Both the position numbers and the translations under genes were made by a program. A model generated the notes under the pieces. That model ran no database searches, was not told where the DNA came from, and saw only the letters and a list, made by a program, of their open reading frames with translations. Of a stretch of 64,000 nucleotides of DNA, positions 11,287 through 22,900 are shown piece by piece. Every line of letters starts with the position of its first letter. Positions within the stretch are counted from its first letter, which is position 1. Origin of the DNA: Allomyces arbusculus (Eukaryota > Blastocladiomycota > Blastocladiomycetes > Blastocladiales > Blastocladiaceae). The stretch is from positions 62,001 to 126,000 of the forward strand of contig JADHYV010000012.1 in the NCBI GenBank assembly GCA_027604705.1, given 5' to 3'.

Positions 11287-12954
11287 TGCGACGTGGTGTT
11301 GTGTTGATGATTTCGTTTTATTTTGTTGTCTTTATTTTTTGTTTTTACTTGTTTTTGGTGTGATTCTGTCGTTGCGGTTCTTTGGTTGCGTTCACATGCC
11401 CCCACCCCCACTCACCCCACTTGCTTCCAGCTCGCCATACTCCTCGCCTCGCATCCCCCCCATTTGATTCCAGTGTGTGGCCCTGAGATCGCATCGGGCC
11501 GTGTTGTAGCTCGCGTGCAAAGTATGAAACGAATGCCGGTTTTGCAGGTGACGTGTGTGGGAGCGAGGCGTCTGACGTGGAAGCGGGAACGTGGATGAGA
11601 GGCCCGTGATGCCTCTGGCAGAGTTTGGCAGTTGGGCAGGGAGGGCGTGGCGCAGACCACGCTGCCTGCGCGCCGTCCGGGGGTGCGACTCTGGGACGTG
11701 CCTGGCGTGGCGCGCGGGCGCACGGGGAGAGCACGTGCAAAAGCCGGCGGAAACGCGGGTGGGAAGCGCCGGGGCGGGAGATGGTCGCGGTGGCGCGTGC
11801 GCAAAGGCGCTGCTGCGGGCCGTTTGCGGGGGCTTTCTGCTTGCTTTCCCACGGCCGCGGCGTTGTTCTCGGAGAGGCGCTGCCTGGCAGCACTGCGTTG
11901 CACGGCGCGATCAGGCGCCTTGTCGCGCGTGCCCTTGTCGTGCGTGGCCTTGCCGTGCTGCGACGAGCGAGCGACCACCACGAGCACGCGGGGCGGCATG
12001 CTCTCTTTCCGGCTCCGACTCGACTCCTCTTCTACTGCAAGGCCCGCACCCGCTGCTTGCCGTGCACACGCGCGACGACGTCGCCCCAGTCGACGACGAC
12101 GACGACTGCGCGCCGCTGCCCGACTTCAGCCAGCCGCCGTCGCCCGCGCGAACCGACCCCGCCGGCGCACCAGCTACCCAGCACGCGCGCATCACTGCAA
12201 CCATCACACGCCTGCGCATCCGCGCGTATGTAGCCCACGACCCGCTCTTGCACGCGAGCTTGCGCCAGCTGCACGTCCGCGTCCGCACGCCCGCCCGCCC
12301 GCGCGCCTTCCTCGCACGAGCGTGGCCGTCCAGCGCTGCTTGGGACAGCAGCCGGCCGCCGCACGCACCAGTGGCAGCGGCCGTACACCGACGCGCTGCG
12401 CCACTGCGCCGCTCCGCGGACGTCGCGTTGCTGCTGCTGCTGCTGCTGCTGCCCGCTGTCACGGCGGTGGTCGTCTTGCCGCCCATGATGTGGCGGTGGA
12501 TGGCCGCGATGGGCTGGGCTGGCGCGCGATACGGATACGGGCGGTGGAGACCGGCGCATGCGGTCGCGTGTGGTTGCGGGGGCGGCTGCTCTCGCTCGCT
12601 CACGCAACGACGGCAACGCCCCCCTCCCCGCCGCGCGCGCCGCTCGCTTCCCAGCCCTGGCCTGCATCACCATGGAGTCGCCCCGCAATGAACCGTGGTC
12701 CATGGAAGGATCTGATGCTTGCGTGCGCGCGCGCGGGTCGAGCGGCGTTCCCGTGCTGCTGCCAGCTCTCTTGTACCTCGTCCGCTCACGCTCTCGCTGC
12801 GGTGTTGTTTTCCGTTGTCCGTCTAGCCCGCGCACGCACGCGTGCTGTCCCCGCCGCTTGAACTCGAACATAGCCGCTCCGCCCGCGCCGCCGCTGCTGC
12901 CGCTGCCGCCGCCGCTTCCGCATCCGCATCCGCTTCCGTCGCGCCACCACCGCC
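11287..12954. other. long intergenic region (1.7 kb), no supported gene
   Basis: Very GC-rich sequence with large overlapping open frames on both strands, none with a recognisable domain. A CTG run lies at about 12428-12453. It probably contains the MFS 3' end and the promoter of the gene at 12955. Confidence 0.45.
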
Positions 12955-15718
12955 ATGGCCGCCTCGACGCCGTCGTGCGCGCTCGACCCGGCGGGTGTCG
13001 CCCCCGCCGACTTTCTTAACCCGTCCGTCGTTGGCGCCGCCACGGTGCAGGCCCTGGCCCAGCGCACGCCACGCGTCTATGGGTGTGTGCAAGTCACGTC
13101 GGCCTCGACCATCAAGTGGTTCTGCGCGACGACCAACCCGAAAACGGAGCTGGCCTCGCAGGGGCGCGACCAGGGATGCGCGGCCCAGCTGAATACGACC
13201 AACACGGCGTGTTCGGCCGCGTGGATTGAGACGTTGCCGGGGACCACATCGGCCACGGTGCCGATTACGATGATCGTGCTCGGGTGCTTGGAGGACGATA
13301 AGGGGTTTGCGTGCTCGGCAAATAGCGCAAATGCGAACCCGAGTGCACGCGTGTCGTGTACGCCGCGAGGTGCGTTCATCGGGTAGTGGGAGCACACGTT
13401 TTTTTTTGGAGCTGGATGGGGGTGGTGGTGGTGGTGGTGGTGGTGGTGGTGGTGATAGTGCTGACCAGACTCCCTGTTCGATGATGTCCACAGCGTCGCT
13501 CGCCGCCGCCGCGCCACGCTCGCCCGGGTCGACAACCGACCCAACCACCATCGCCAACGCCGCAGACGACAACTCGGGCCTCGGCGTCGGTGCCGTCGTC
13601 GGCATCTCCGTCGGGATCGTCGCGGCCGTCCTTGCTGGCGCGGGTCTCTTCTTCTGGCACCGCCGCCGGCAGCAGAACGGGCCCGATAACAAGGAGCTGC
13701 TCGCCAATGGCAACAACGCCACCGCGTCCCCACGGGGCGCCACCGACACCGGGGCCGCCGCCGCAGCAGCGACGGCGCCCGCAGCAGCACCAGCGTTCGG
13801 CAGTCCGCGGCTCATGGAACAGATCGACACCAAGAATGGCGCGCCAGGATCGCCCACGTTGCTCGGCACGGCAACAAGCCCGTTTGCGAAACCGGCCACG
13901 GCTGGCACGCTCGCCTCGGCGCCCGAGTCGAGTTACCAGCCGCTTGTCCCGCCCGCGACCAGTTTCGCGTCGTCGTCGTCGATCAACAGTTCCCGACTGG
14001 CCAGTCCAAGTGGCGCCTCGGCCCTCGCGGCCGCGGCGTCGCCGCCCATCAACCCGGCCACGGACGTGAACTCGGTCCGGAGTGCTGGGTCCGCAGGCCG
14101 GTCGTCGATTGCGCAGGTCCCGCCACAACTCACGGCCGAACACATGATCGCGCACCGGCAGCAGCTCATGCAGCAGATGCAGACCTACACGGACCCGGAC
14201 TTGCTCGTCGCGACCGCACAGGCGTCGAACGCCGCGGCACTCGCATCGCCCGCATCGCTCGCGTCCGCGTCCGCGTCGCCGGCACCGTTTGCGCCCGTAC
14301 CGTCCTCGTCCACGTCCCCTCCACAACTGCACGCGTACGCGCCCGCCGCCGACTCGCCCGTGGCGCCGTCGCCCATGTCGCAAGTGTCGCTGCGCACCGA
14401 TGACGATATCACGCCAGCCGGCCGGAGTCCCGCGGCGGCCGCGTTCAGCTTTGTTGCACCGCGTGCATCGCTCAGTATGGAGACGTCGTTGCCGCCGCTG
14501 TCCCCGACACCACGCGCTAGTGGCGAGCCCGGATCCCCGTCGCCGCGGCCACGACCGAGCGTAGCTCCATCCGACGCGTCGGGGTACTCGACTGACGAGG
14601 AAGTCTACCCGCGCCCGTACCGCACTTACATCAACATGGAGGGCGCCGCACCGCCCGTGCAGGCTGTGCACTTGCCGCAGTTTGTCCGTGATGGGGCCGG
14701 CGCCGAGGCCGGGCCCGTGGTTCCGGCCCTGCCGGCCACGATTGCGTCGCTGTCGCGACAACGGTACGCGGTGCCCGCCGAGGGCGCGCCCGTGACCTAC
14801 TTGCCACTCGCGTTTGGATTGCCGCTGACGACCCCGTTGCGGAGCGACCGTGCGAATATGCTGTGCGCGCCCAAGATGCACTTGCCCGGGTATAACATTG
14901 ACGATATGGTGTCAACCTACGATGCTTTCCAGCTGACCCTGCGCGAAATGGTCGCGCAGTCGTTTGCACACGCGGCCCGACTGCGGCAGCAGGCGATCGC
15001 GCAGGGCCAGACGCCGCAGCCGACACTGGCGGATACCTTGTTCTCATCGGTCACGCGCGGCGCGCCCGTCCCGCCCGGGATCGCGGGGGCCACGGCCAAC
15101 CAGGCGGCGTTTGTTGCGCGAATCATGCATACGCTCGTGACGGATGTCGTCGTCGCCGTGACGTCGCCGCTCAAGGTCGCCGACCACGTCGCGTTTATCA
15201 AGAAGCATTTGCCGGACTTGAAGCGCGACCTGCGGATGCCCAAGGCCGCCAACCACCGCGCGTCGCACGCGTCGAATGCGGCAGCGGCCGCTGTCGCCGC
15301 AGACGCCACACCGGGGACCGTCTCCGCGCACCTGCTCTTCGTCGCGCTCGACCACTGTCTCGGGTCGCCCTCGCTCGTCTCGGACCTGATGGCCTACCTG
15401 CGCCCGATCGCTGCGCACGCGGCCGCGAACGTGACGGCGCAGTTTCACGCGCACGGACTCGCGCCGCCCGCGCCGGATACGGTGGACGAGCTCGTGCATG
15501 CGTTCTTGGATTGGTTCTTGCGGCTGAAGCGCGAGTTCCCGGGCGTCGGCATGTACTTGGTGCCCGCGGACGTGAACGTGGACGCGCAATGGATGGTCAA
15601 GGAGGGCGGCGAAGGGGAGGTTGTCGCGTTCACGACGGGGTACGGGCTCTGGGATGGAGCCGCCGGACAGGTCGGGTACTTTGCCCGCGTGTGGGCGAAG
15701 ACCGAGGTCGTCGAGTAG
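12955..15718 (+). CDS. unrecognised single-pass membrane protein, 879 aa
   Basis: Exons are 12955-13369 and 13494-15718, with a 124-bp intron containing a GGT repeat. The start has context CGCCATGG. Residues 1-165 are a cysteine-containing domain rich in Thr/Ser/Asn (CVQVTSASTIKWFCATTNP, NTTNTACSAAW) with no obvious signal peptide. A single transmembrane helix follows near residues 180-203 (VGAVVGISVGIVAAVLAGAG), stopped by HRRRQQ. About 380 residues of Ser/Ala/Pro-rich linker come next. The last 260 residues look folded (LPGYNIDDMVSTYDAFQLTL, LKVADHVAFIKKHLPDLKRD, LDWFLRLKREFPGVGMYLVP). The layout resembles a cell-surface sensor with a cytoplasmic module, but I recognise neither end. Confidence 0.7.
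13421..13453 (+). repeat. (GGT)n tract inside an intron
   Basis: Eleven perfect GGT units within the intron at 13370-13493. Confidence 0.85.
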
Positions 15719-16222
15719 AGGTTTTTGCTGTTGCTGGTCTGTTTTGGCGTTCGGTTTTTGTGGATTGCTTTTTGTTTTGTTTTGTTGTGCCGGTGATATT
15801 TTTTTGCTGGATTATGCTGGTGGGGGTGGCTGAGGCCTGCAATCCCCCCCGCTTACTCACTCTCCGACACACCCCCACCCCCCCCCCCCCCCCCCCTCTC
15901 CCACTAATTTGTTTCTCCTTGCCGCCGTCATGCGCGTCTCGGCCATTTCTCCTGGCGGGCACCGTGCGCGGCGCGCGCTGTTCACTAGGCCTGTCGTTTG
16001 CATTTGTGGAATGATTCTTTCGCATCTGGCCATTTTCGTCTCCTTCATTTTTCGTGTGTATGATGATTCTATCTCCGTCTGTATCGCGCCGTCGTGCTGC
16101 TTTGAGATCCCAGTTGGGTATGATGTGTCTCCGTCAGTCCTCCACCGCAGATGAGGTGGCAATGCAAAGACTGCGGCTTCATTTCCCCAACCCCTTCCCT
16201 CCCTCCAAAGTCGATCCATCAA
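15719..16222. other. intergenic, convergent 3' flanks, with C-run
   Basis: The 3' flanks of the membrane-protein gene and MCM3. It is T-rich after 15718, as expected of a 3' UTR, and includes a run of about 19 C at 15878-15896. No gene is seen. Confidence 0.5.
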
Positions 16223-18873
16223 TCATACGCGGTAAACGACCCCGGCATCGTGGTCCACAAACACCCCTTGCTCCTCCTCGACGCTCGCGACATACATGTC
16301 GGTCTCGGCACGCGTGTACGCCACGCCAGTCCGCGCCGACACGCCGTTCACGAGCGCCGGCAAGTCGCCCGCTGCGGCCTGACCGTTCGTCTCTTGGAAC
16401 ACGCGGTCGAGCAAGACCTTGAACTGCGCGTACCGCGCCTGGTCAAACACGGCGCCTGGGGCAGGTTGGTCCACGTCCATCCCGTCGTCCTCGTCGTCGT
16501 CGTCGAGGAGCGCGGAAAGGCCAATGGTTTGCGACGGCGGGTCCGTCAGGAGCTGCTGCGACTGCGAGTCGGTCAGCTGCGTCGCCGGCTGGCTCGACCC
16601 GACCGCGGGCGCCATGGCCGCCGGGGGCACGGCGGCACCGGCCGGCGCGCCGCCGTCCCCACCCTCGTCGTCCGAATCCGACCCGGACCCGTCGGCCTCG
16701 GTCTTGCGCCGCTTATTCGGGTTCGCCGGGGTGCGCTTCTTGCGCCGGAACTCCTTGAACAGCGCGTACTCTAGGATCTCGGCGGCCGCATTCGCGTCGT
16801 CCACGTCGACCGTGCGCGACAGGCGCGTCTTGGCGTGCGCCGTCGCGAGTCGAATCAACGTCTCGAGCGTCCGCGCCGTGATCGGCAACGTGCGCCGCTG
16901 GTTCTGCTCGTTGGCTTTCTCGTTGCGGAACCGCGTATACGCCTCGGTGATCGTCTCGCACGCGTCGGGCGTGAGCGTCGGCTTGATGCGCGATTTCGCA
17001 TAGTGGATGAATTTCTTGAGAAAGCCCATCGATAGGACTTCGCCCTTGTTCCCGCCGCGCCGCGTGCGCATCGAGCGCGTCGACGAGCCCGAGGCCGACG
17101 GTTGTTGCGAGGCCTGCGTCTTCTCGAAGACCGGCACGTCCTTGGGCGCGTCGTCGAGGAACTGGTACTGGTCGTCGGCGGTCGCCGGTAACGGCTGCCC
17201 TTCCTCGACACCGGGGGGTAAGTACCGGTGCATGCGCAACACGTGGCCCGCCAAGTGGCGGTCGGTCGGTTCGTCGGTCTTGTCGAGGATCACAAACAGC
17301 AGATCAAAACGCGAGAGCAGCGAGTCGGGCAGTCGGATATTCCGGTGCGGTTCGAGATGCTCGTCGTACTGCCCATACGTCGGGTTAGCCGCGGCGATCA
17401 CGGAACACCGCGCGTTCAAGGACGTGTGAATCCCGGCCTTGGCAATCGTGATCGTTTGCTGTTCCATGACCTCGTGAATCGCCACACGATCCGCGTCCGA
17501 CATTTTGTCAAACTCGTCAATGCACACGACGCCGCGATCGGCCAAAACCATCGCGCCGGCTTCCAAACGGCGCTCGCCCGTCTCGCGGTCCTGCGTGACC
17601 GCCGCCGTCAGACCGACCCCCGACGACCCACGGCCCGTTGTCGCGATGGCCAGTGGGGCAATATGCAGCACAAAGCGCAAAAACTGGGATTTGGCCGTGG
17701 ACGGGTCGCCGAGAAGCAGGATATTGATATCGCCGCGGATATGCGTGCCGTTATCGAGGTTATGCTCGAGCCCGCCGAGCAACTGCAACAGCACGGCCTT
17801 CTTGACCCACTCGTGCCCGTAAATTGACGGCGCGAGCGACCGCGCCAGCAAATCAAAAATATCCCCGCGTTTCGCCAATCGGCGAATATTCTGTAAATCC
17901 ACGTCGGTCAACGTGGGCTGCGCAATTTCCTTGTCCAGGTGCCGCACGTTATTCGCGAGCAGGACGGTGCGGAACGTGCCCGTCGCGGACCCCGCGCTCC
18001 CACCCCCGACCGCGCGGTACACCCCCACCATTTGCACGCGGTCGCCCGGCTTGCACGCGTCGACCAAGTCGTCGTCGAGCATCACGTCAATCGACCGCGG
18101 CAACAACCCCGGCGGCGCGCGTTCGGGCATTTCCTGGATGGCCACCAACTGGTGGTCGCGGAACGTGCAGTACCCGAACTCGGTCGTCAGCGGATTCCCG
18201 GCCTCGTCTTGCGTTGGGTAGGCCGTGCCCGTCGGGATCGCGTCGCCAAGCATCGTTGCGTCGCGGTACTCGCGCGTCGTGAAGAGGTGCGTCTTTTCGC
18301 AGTAGTGCACGGACTTGAGCATTTTCGGACGGACCAGCGAGCAGCGGGTGACGATGCCTTCGAGCGCGACCATGTGTCCGAGATTCCCGGCGTGCAACGT
18401 GCGTGGGGTAACGTGGTAGTCGCCAAAGGAACCCTGCAGGCCAATGTAGTAGGCGGTTTCCTGCAAAAGGCGCGCCGCGCCCGGGTGGTAGTTGGCCAGG
18501 ACAACGTCCTTGAGCGCGCGGTCGAAGGCCGGCAGGTGGTCCATAGGGTTGGCGAGGAGACTATTTGCCAGGACGGAATGATCAGCGCGAGCCCTCTTCA
18601 TGGAGAACGACCTACCAATCTGAGGGAGTGCAGACCGTACTTTTCGGCCAACTGCCGGTCGTACGACCGCAAGTCGTCCATTTCCACAATCAATCGCTGG
18701 CGGCCGTTCTTGACCATGTCCTTGATGCGCGCGTGGTCGTCGTTTTCCTTGAAGTCGCGGTCGAGGTAGTTGGTAAACTGAATGACGCGGTCGTTGAAGG
18801 CGTCTTGCACGCCCTCGAATGTCAGGCCCGCGGCCGCGGGGCGCGGCGGGTCGAGTGCGGCGGGTGTCGCCAT
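16223..18873 (-). CDS. MCM3: DNA replication licensing factor Mcm3
   Basis: Exons in order of translation are 18873-18641 and 18560-16223, with an 80-bp intron. The product is 856 aa. Two donors were possible. The one at 18640 (gtacgg) keeps frame and yields RQLAENLLANPMDHLPAF, which aligns with animal Mcm3 residue by residue, so I chose it. The N-terminal oligomerisation domain carries EGIVTRCSLVRPKMLKSVHY. The AAA+ core has Walker A GDPSTAKSQ near residue 360, Walker B DEFDKM near 424 and the arginine-finger SRFD near 494. A hydrophilic C-terminus includes KKRTPANPNKRRKTEADGSG, a likely nuclear signal. Mcm3 is one of six subunits of the Mcm2-7 helicase loaded at origins. Secure. Confidence 0.97.
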
Positions 18874-19932
18874 CGTGGTGGTCGTCGTGGTCGTGGTTGT
18901 GCAAGGGCGGTTGTCGTGTTCGTTGTCGTCGTTCGTAGAGGACGATGAAGTCGACGAAGTTGCAGTGCGGTGGGACGTCTCGCACCGGGCGGTGTGCGTG
19001 TCACGTGTGGGGTTGCCTGCGGTGGGCCGGCTTCCCTGGCACGTTTCGCAGTCGCGCAAAAGGTCATCGACGCGACGCGGATCGGCCCGATCAGCCCCAC
19101 AAGCGCGACGTCAATGCCCCACGTTCACGACATTCCGCAGTGGAGCCACGCTCGTACTGGCACGCTGCCACGGCCGCGAGCCGCGTCGGTGGCCGGCGAA
19201 CCGGTAATCGCCCCTGACCAGCCGGCCGAGGATCATGCGCGCGCGGCACGGTGTCGAAAGCGGGCCAGTCCAACTTCTGGCAGACGAGAATGAAAGTGCG
19301 CCGACATGGGGGGGCGGGGGCGGGGGCGGTCAGCCTGGGCCCGCGACGCGGCGAGGCCCGTGCACGCGATCTGGCAAGAAGTCCAGGGACGACGCGCGCG
19401 GCAGCAGCAGCGGTGGGCTGGTAGGTCCGGACCGGCCGCGGCACGGTGGCACGATGACGTGTGTGCCACGTCGCGCGGTTCTCGGCGCGGCTATTTTGGC
19501 GGCCATGCCATGGCGCGAGCGATGCCGCGCCTGATGGTACGCGGCACGGCAGCGGCACGGCGGCGGCACGGAGTGGTAGTGGTCGGAGGCTGATGTCCCG
19601 CGTGATGGCCGCGTCCCGCCCGCGCGATCGGCGCGCCGCCGTGCGACTTCGCCAGGCCGGGCAACCCGCATGCGCGACGGCTCGGCTCCCCTTTGCCCTT
19701 CCCTCTGCTGCGACGGCCACGTACCCCCGCTCGTCCCCCACCACGTCCCCGCACTCGCCCACGCGACCACTCGGCACGCAGCCGACGTCCCGCCGGCCGA
19801 CTGACCGCACACGCTCGACGCGCCTCCGACCCTCCGCACCGGCACCACCGCGTCCCCTGCTCGCCCGCACCGACCACACCGGCCGCGCCGACCGCCCCTT
19901 TCCCACTGCGACCCGCACCACTAACCCGCACC
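18874..19932. promoter_or_regulatory. divergent promoter region between MCM3 and the MAP3K
   Basis: About 1.06 kb separate the two divergent start codons. It is very GC-rich with many open but unconvincing frames. I looked for MluI cell-cycle boxes (ACGCGT) before MCM3 and saw none. Confidence 0.4.
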
Positions 19933-22900
19933 ATGCCCACCGGCCCGCCGTCGCCGATCGTGCGCCTGCACGCGCCCCCACCCGGCCGCCGCGCGCGCCG
20001 CCAACCCGCCCCGCCCGCGCCCAGCGTGCCGACCCCTGCACCGCTCTCGTCATCGTCGTCGTCGGCGCCGCAGCACCCGCCCACACCGCCGTCGCCGCGC
20101 CGGTGCCCCGTCACCGCTGCCGCCGAAGCCGTGCACGCGCCGCCCTCGACCACGACCGCCACCACCGCCACCACCGCGTCGGCGCCGCCGCGAGCGACCG
20201 CGGGTCGTGCCCCGATCGCGTCGCCCGCGCGGCTCGCGCTCGCGCGTCACGGTAGCGCCCTGCTTGACCTGGATGTACCCGACGAGGGGGCCGAGGCCGA
20301 CGCAGGCGCCGCTGCGCGGCACCAGTGGCTCGCAATGCTCGACTCGGTCCTGACGGGGGATATCTTGCGCATGGAGACGCAGCGGTACGTGTACCTCCAG
20401 TCCAGTCCGTCGATCACCGCGACCGACGCCCCCGAACTGACCTCTCACCACACGCCATGGCAGCCTTTTCTCCCAGTCGCACTGGACCGAACCCGACTCG
20501 CAGTACCAGCTGTGGCTCGCGCTGCGGTCCGTCTATCACGGCCACTCGGTCTTTGACGAGCGGTTCATGGTCGAGACCAAGCGCAAGGAAATCGACGCGA
20601 TGCTTGCCACCGTGACCGAGTACATGGCTGACCGTGACGCGTCGCTCGCCACGACAAAAGCTGAGATCGAGGCCATGCTCGACGCAATCGACGATTTTCG
20701 CAGTCTCTACCCGACAGACAAGGCCTTCAAAGCCGACAAGCCGCAGTACGCAACGCAAGAGTTTCAGTCCAAGATGGGCGTGTTGCAGACGTGGCTCAAC
20801 TTGACCAACGAAATTCATGTGCTCGTGCGCGTCTTCTCGCGCTGGATGCGGTCCGACCCGCAGACGCCGCGCGCGAATAACGAGCAAGGAAGTACGGCGA
20901 GCGAGCTGGCCACGCCCGTTGTCGAGAACACCGCCGCGTGGAATGCGCCGACGCCGCATACCTACCTCGCCACGCTCGGGCCCAGCGCGCAAGAAGGCGG
21001 TGGCAGCGGAGGTGGTGGCGGTGGCGGCGGTTCTGCGCCTGCGTCGGGGCACCACGCAAGACGTGATCGGGATCGCGACCGCCACGACGACGGCGACGGC
21101 ACGACCACCACGACCACCAGCCGGTCGCTCCCAAAGGACCATGCGCCGGGGACGACCGCGCCATCGGCGGGCAACGTGGCCATGCTCACGATCCCGCGGT
21201 CCTCGAGCCCGAGCCCAACCGAGACGGCCTGGGCGTCTGGCACTGCCGCAGCCGAAGTGCGCACAATCGCGCCGTGCTCGCTCATGTGCCCGGGCAGCGA
21301 CTTGGGCGCGGCACTGACGACCTGGATCCAGTCGCCATCGTCGCTCACGTTTCTCGAAAGCCTGTTGCGCGAGCGCGACCCGGACCAGCCGCTCGAGCGC
21401 CGGTTCTTTGTGGACTTGCCGCGGTACCTGAATCGGATCAAGGCCACGGTATTGCAGCACACGGCCGAGTTTGCGGTGCTGCACTTGCCTGTGGATTTCG
21501 CGTGCATTTCTTTGCTCGGGCAAATGTCGGTCATGCTCGTGCAGGAGATTCAGTCGATTCGGCTCGCGTACTCAGCGCGGATTCGCGAAGTGACGATGCC
21601 GGCGCTTGAGCAATTGATCAAGGATTTCAAGAACACGGTGGTCCTGGCACACAAGACGCGGCAGGAATTTATCGAGTTTGTCACGCACAAGACGGGCTGG
21701 TACCCGCACTGCTCGCTGTTCCCGATGTTTGAGCTCAACATGCTACGCACGCTCGATTTTTATTTCCGGTTGCTCGACGTGGCACTCTCGGCCGAGCAGA
21801 ACCGCACCAAGGAGTCAGAGATCTTGGATACCGAATGGTCGTTTTGCTGCTCGCTGCTCGACGTGCCCACGCCCATGGCCGGGCTCGGCGTGTATCTCGC
21901 CGAGTCGTTCACAACTATGATCAAAAACCGGTTCGCCGACCTGCACAGTCTCTACAAGCAGGCGATTCGCGGCGAGGCCAAGCTCGACAAGCACATTGAC
22001 TTGATCAAGCTGCGGTCACGGCACTTTAAGATGTTTTTCGCGCTCATGTCGGAACACTTGCGCCGCGCCGTGGCCATCCCGGCACCGCCCAACACGGCGA
22101 CAACCTCACTCCCGGGCCCGTCGTCGGGCCATCCCGATCCCTGGGAACTGAAGTTGCTGGGGCGGCTCGTCGACCGCGGGTACCGCGTGATCGCGCACAC
22201 GCCCAACGGATGCTTTGTGCTCGCGCTGTCGGGTTCGTCGCTCGCGCTCGCCGAATCCGGCGACGCACGGGCGCTGCTCACGCTCAACCATTTCCTGTGC
22301 CTCCTCCCGTGCAACGCGACCGCTCTCGAAGTCGCCGACCACGTCGTCCTGATCCAGTGCCCGGACGCGCCTGCCAAGTACTGGGCGACGCCGCTGCTGC
22401 ACCAGGACACGCGCGAGTTTCTAATTGGGCGGCCGGAGAACGCTGCGATGGAACGGCCGCGGCTCGACGACCCAGCGCGCAGGTGCCACCGTGTCTTGTC
22501 CGAGGACTGGCTGATCATGTCGCACCCGGCCGTGATCGTCGCATCCTCGGCCGAGCTTCTTGCGGGCCTGTCGGACGAATTTGCGGCCATCTGGGGCCCT
22601 GTTACCTCCACGTCAGCGCTCGCGCTCGTGACGCCAATCGTGCACGACTTGCGCGTAGAGCGCGCCGTAACAACGCTCGAGTCGGTGCTCGTCAAGTACG
22701 CATTCACGCTGCTGAACGGGCTCGAGCTCGTCAAGGAATTGTACGACGACACGACCGTCGAAACTCTGTATACCTACGCGTCGGATTTCTCGCACCGGCT
22801 GTCGCGCACGACCTCGCCCGCGATCCGCCGCCGGCTCGTGCACCGGCTGCTCTTGTTTGCCATGGAGTGGATCCAGTTCACGTGCAAGTCGCACCTCCAG

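Noticed and set aside
11591-12861. Large plus-strand frames of 366 and 409 codons
   Set aside because: Two overlapping frames are both open, as is the opposite strand. All are Arg/Ala/Pro-rich without domains, which is usual in GC-rich non-coding DNA.
16151-16774. Plus-strand frame of 207 codons
   Set aside because: Antisense shadow of the MCM3 C-terminal region.
18561-18615. A 55-bp alternative intron in MCM3 starting at the GTAGGT donor
   Set aside because: It breaks the reading frame. The donor at 18640 keeps frame and restores the Mcm3 alignment.
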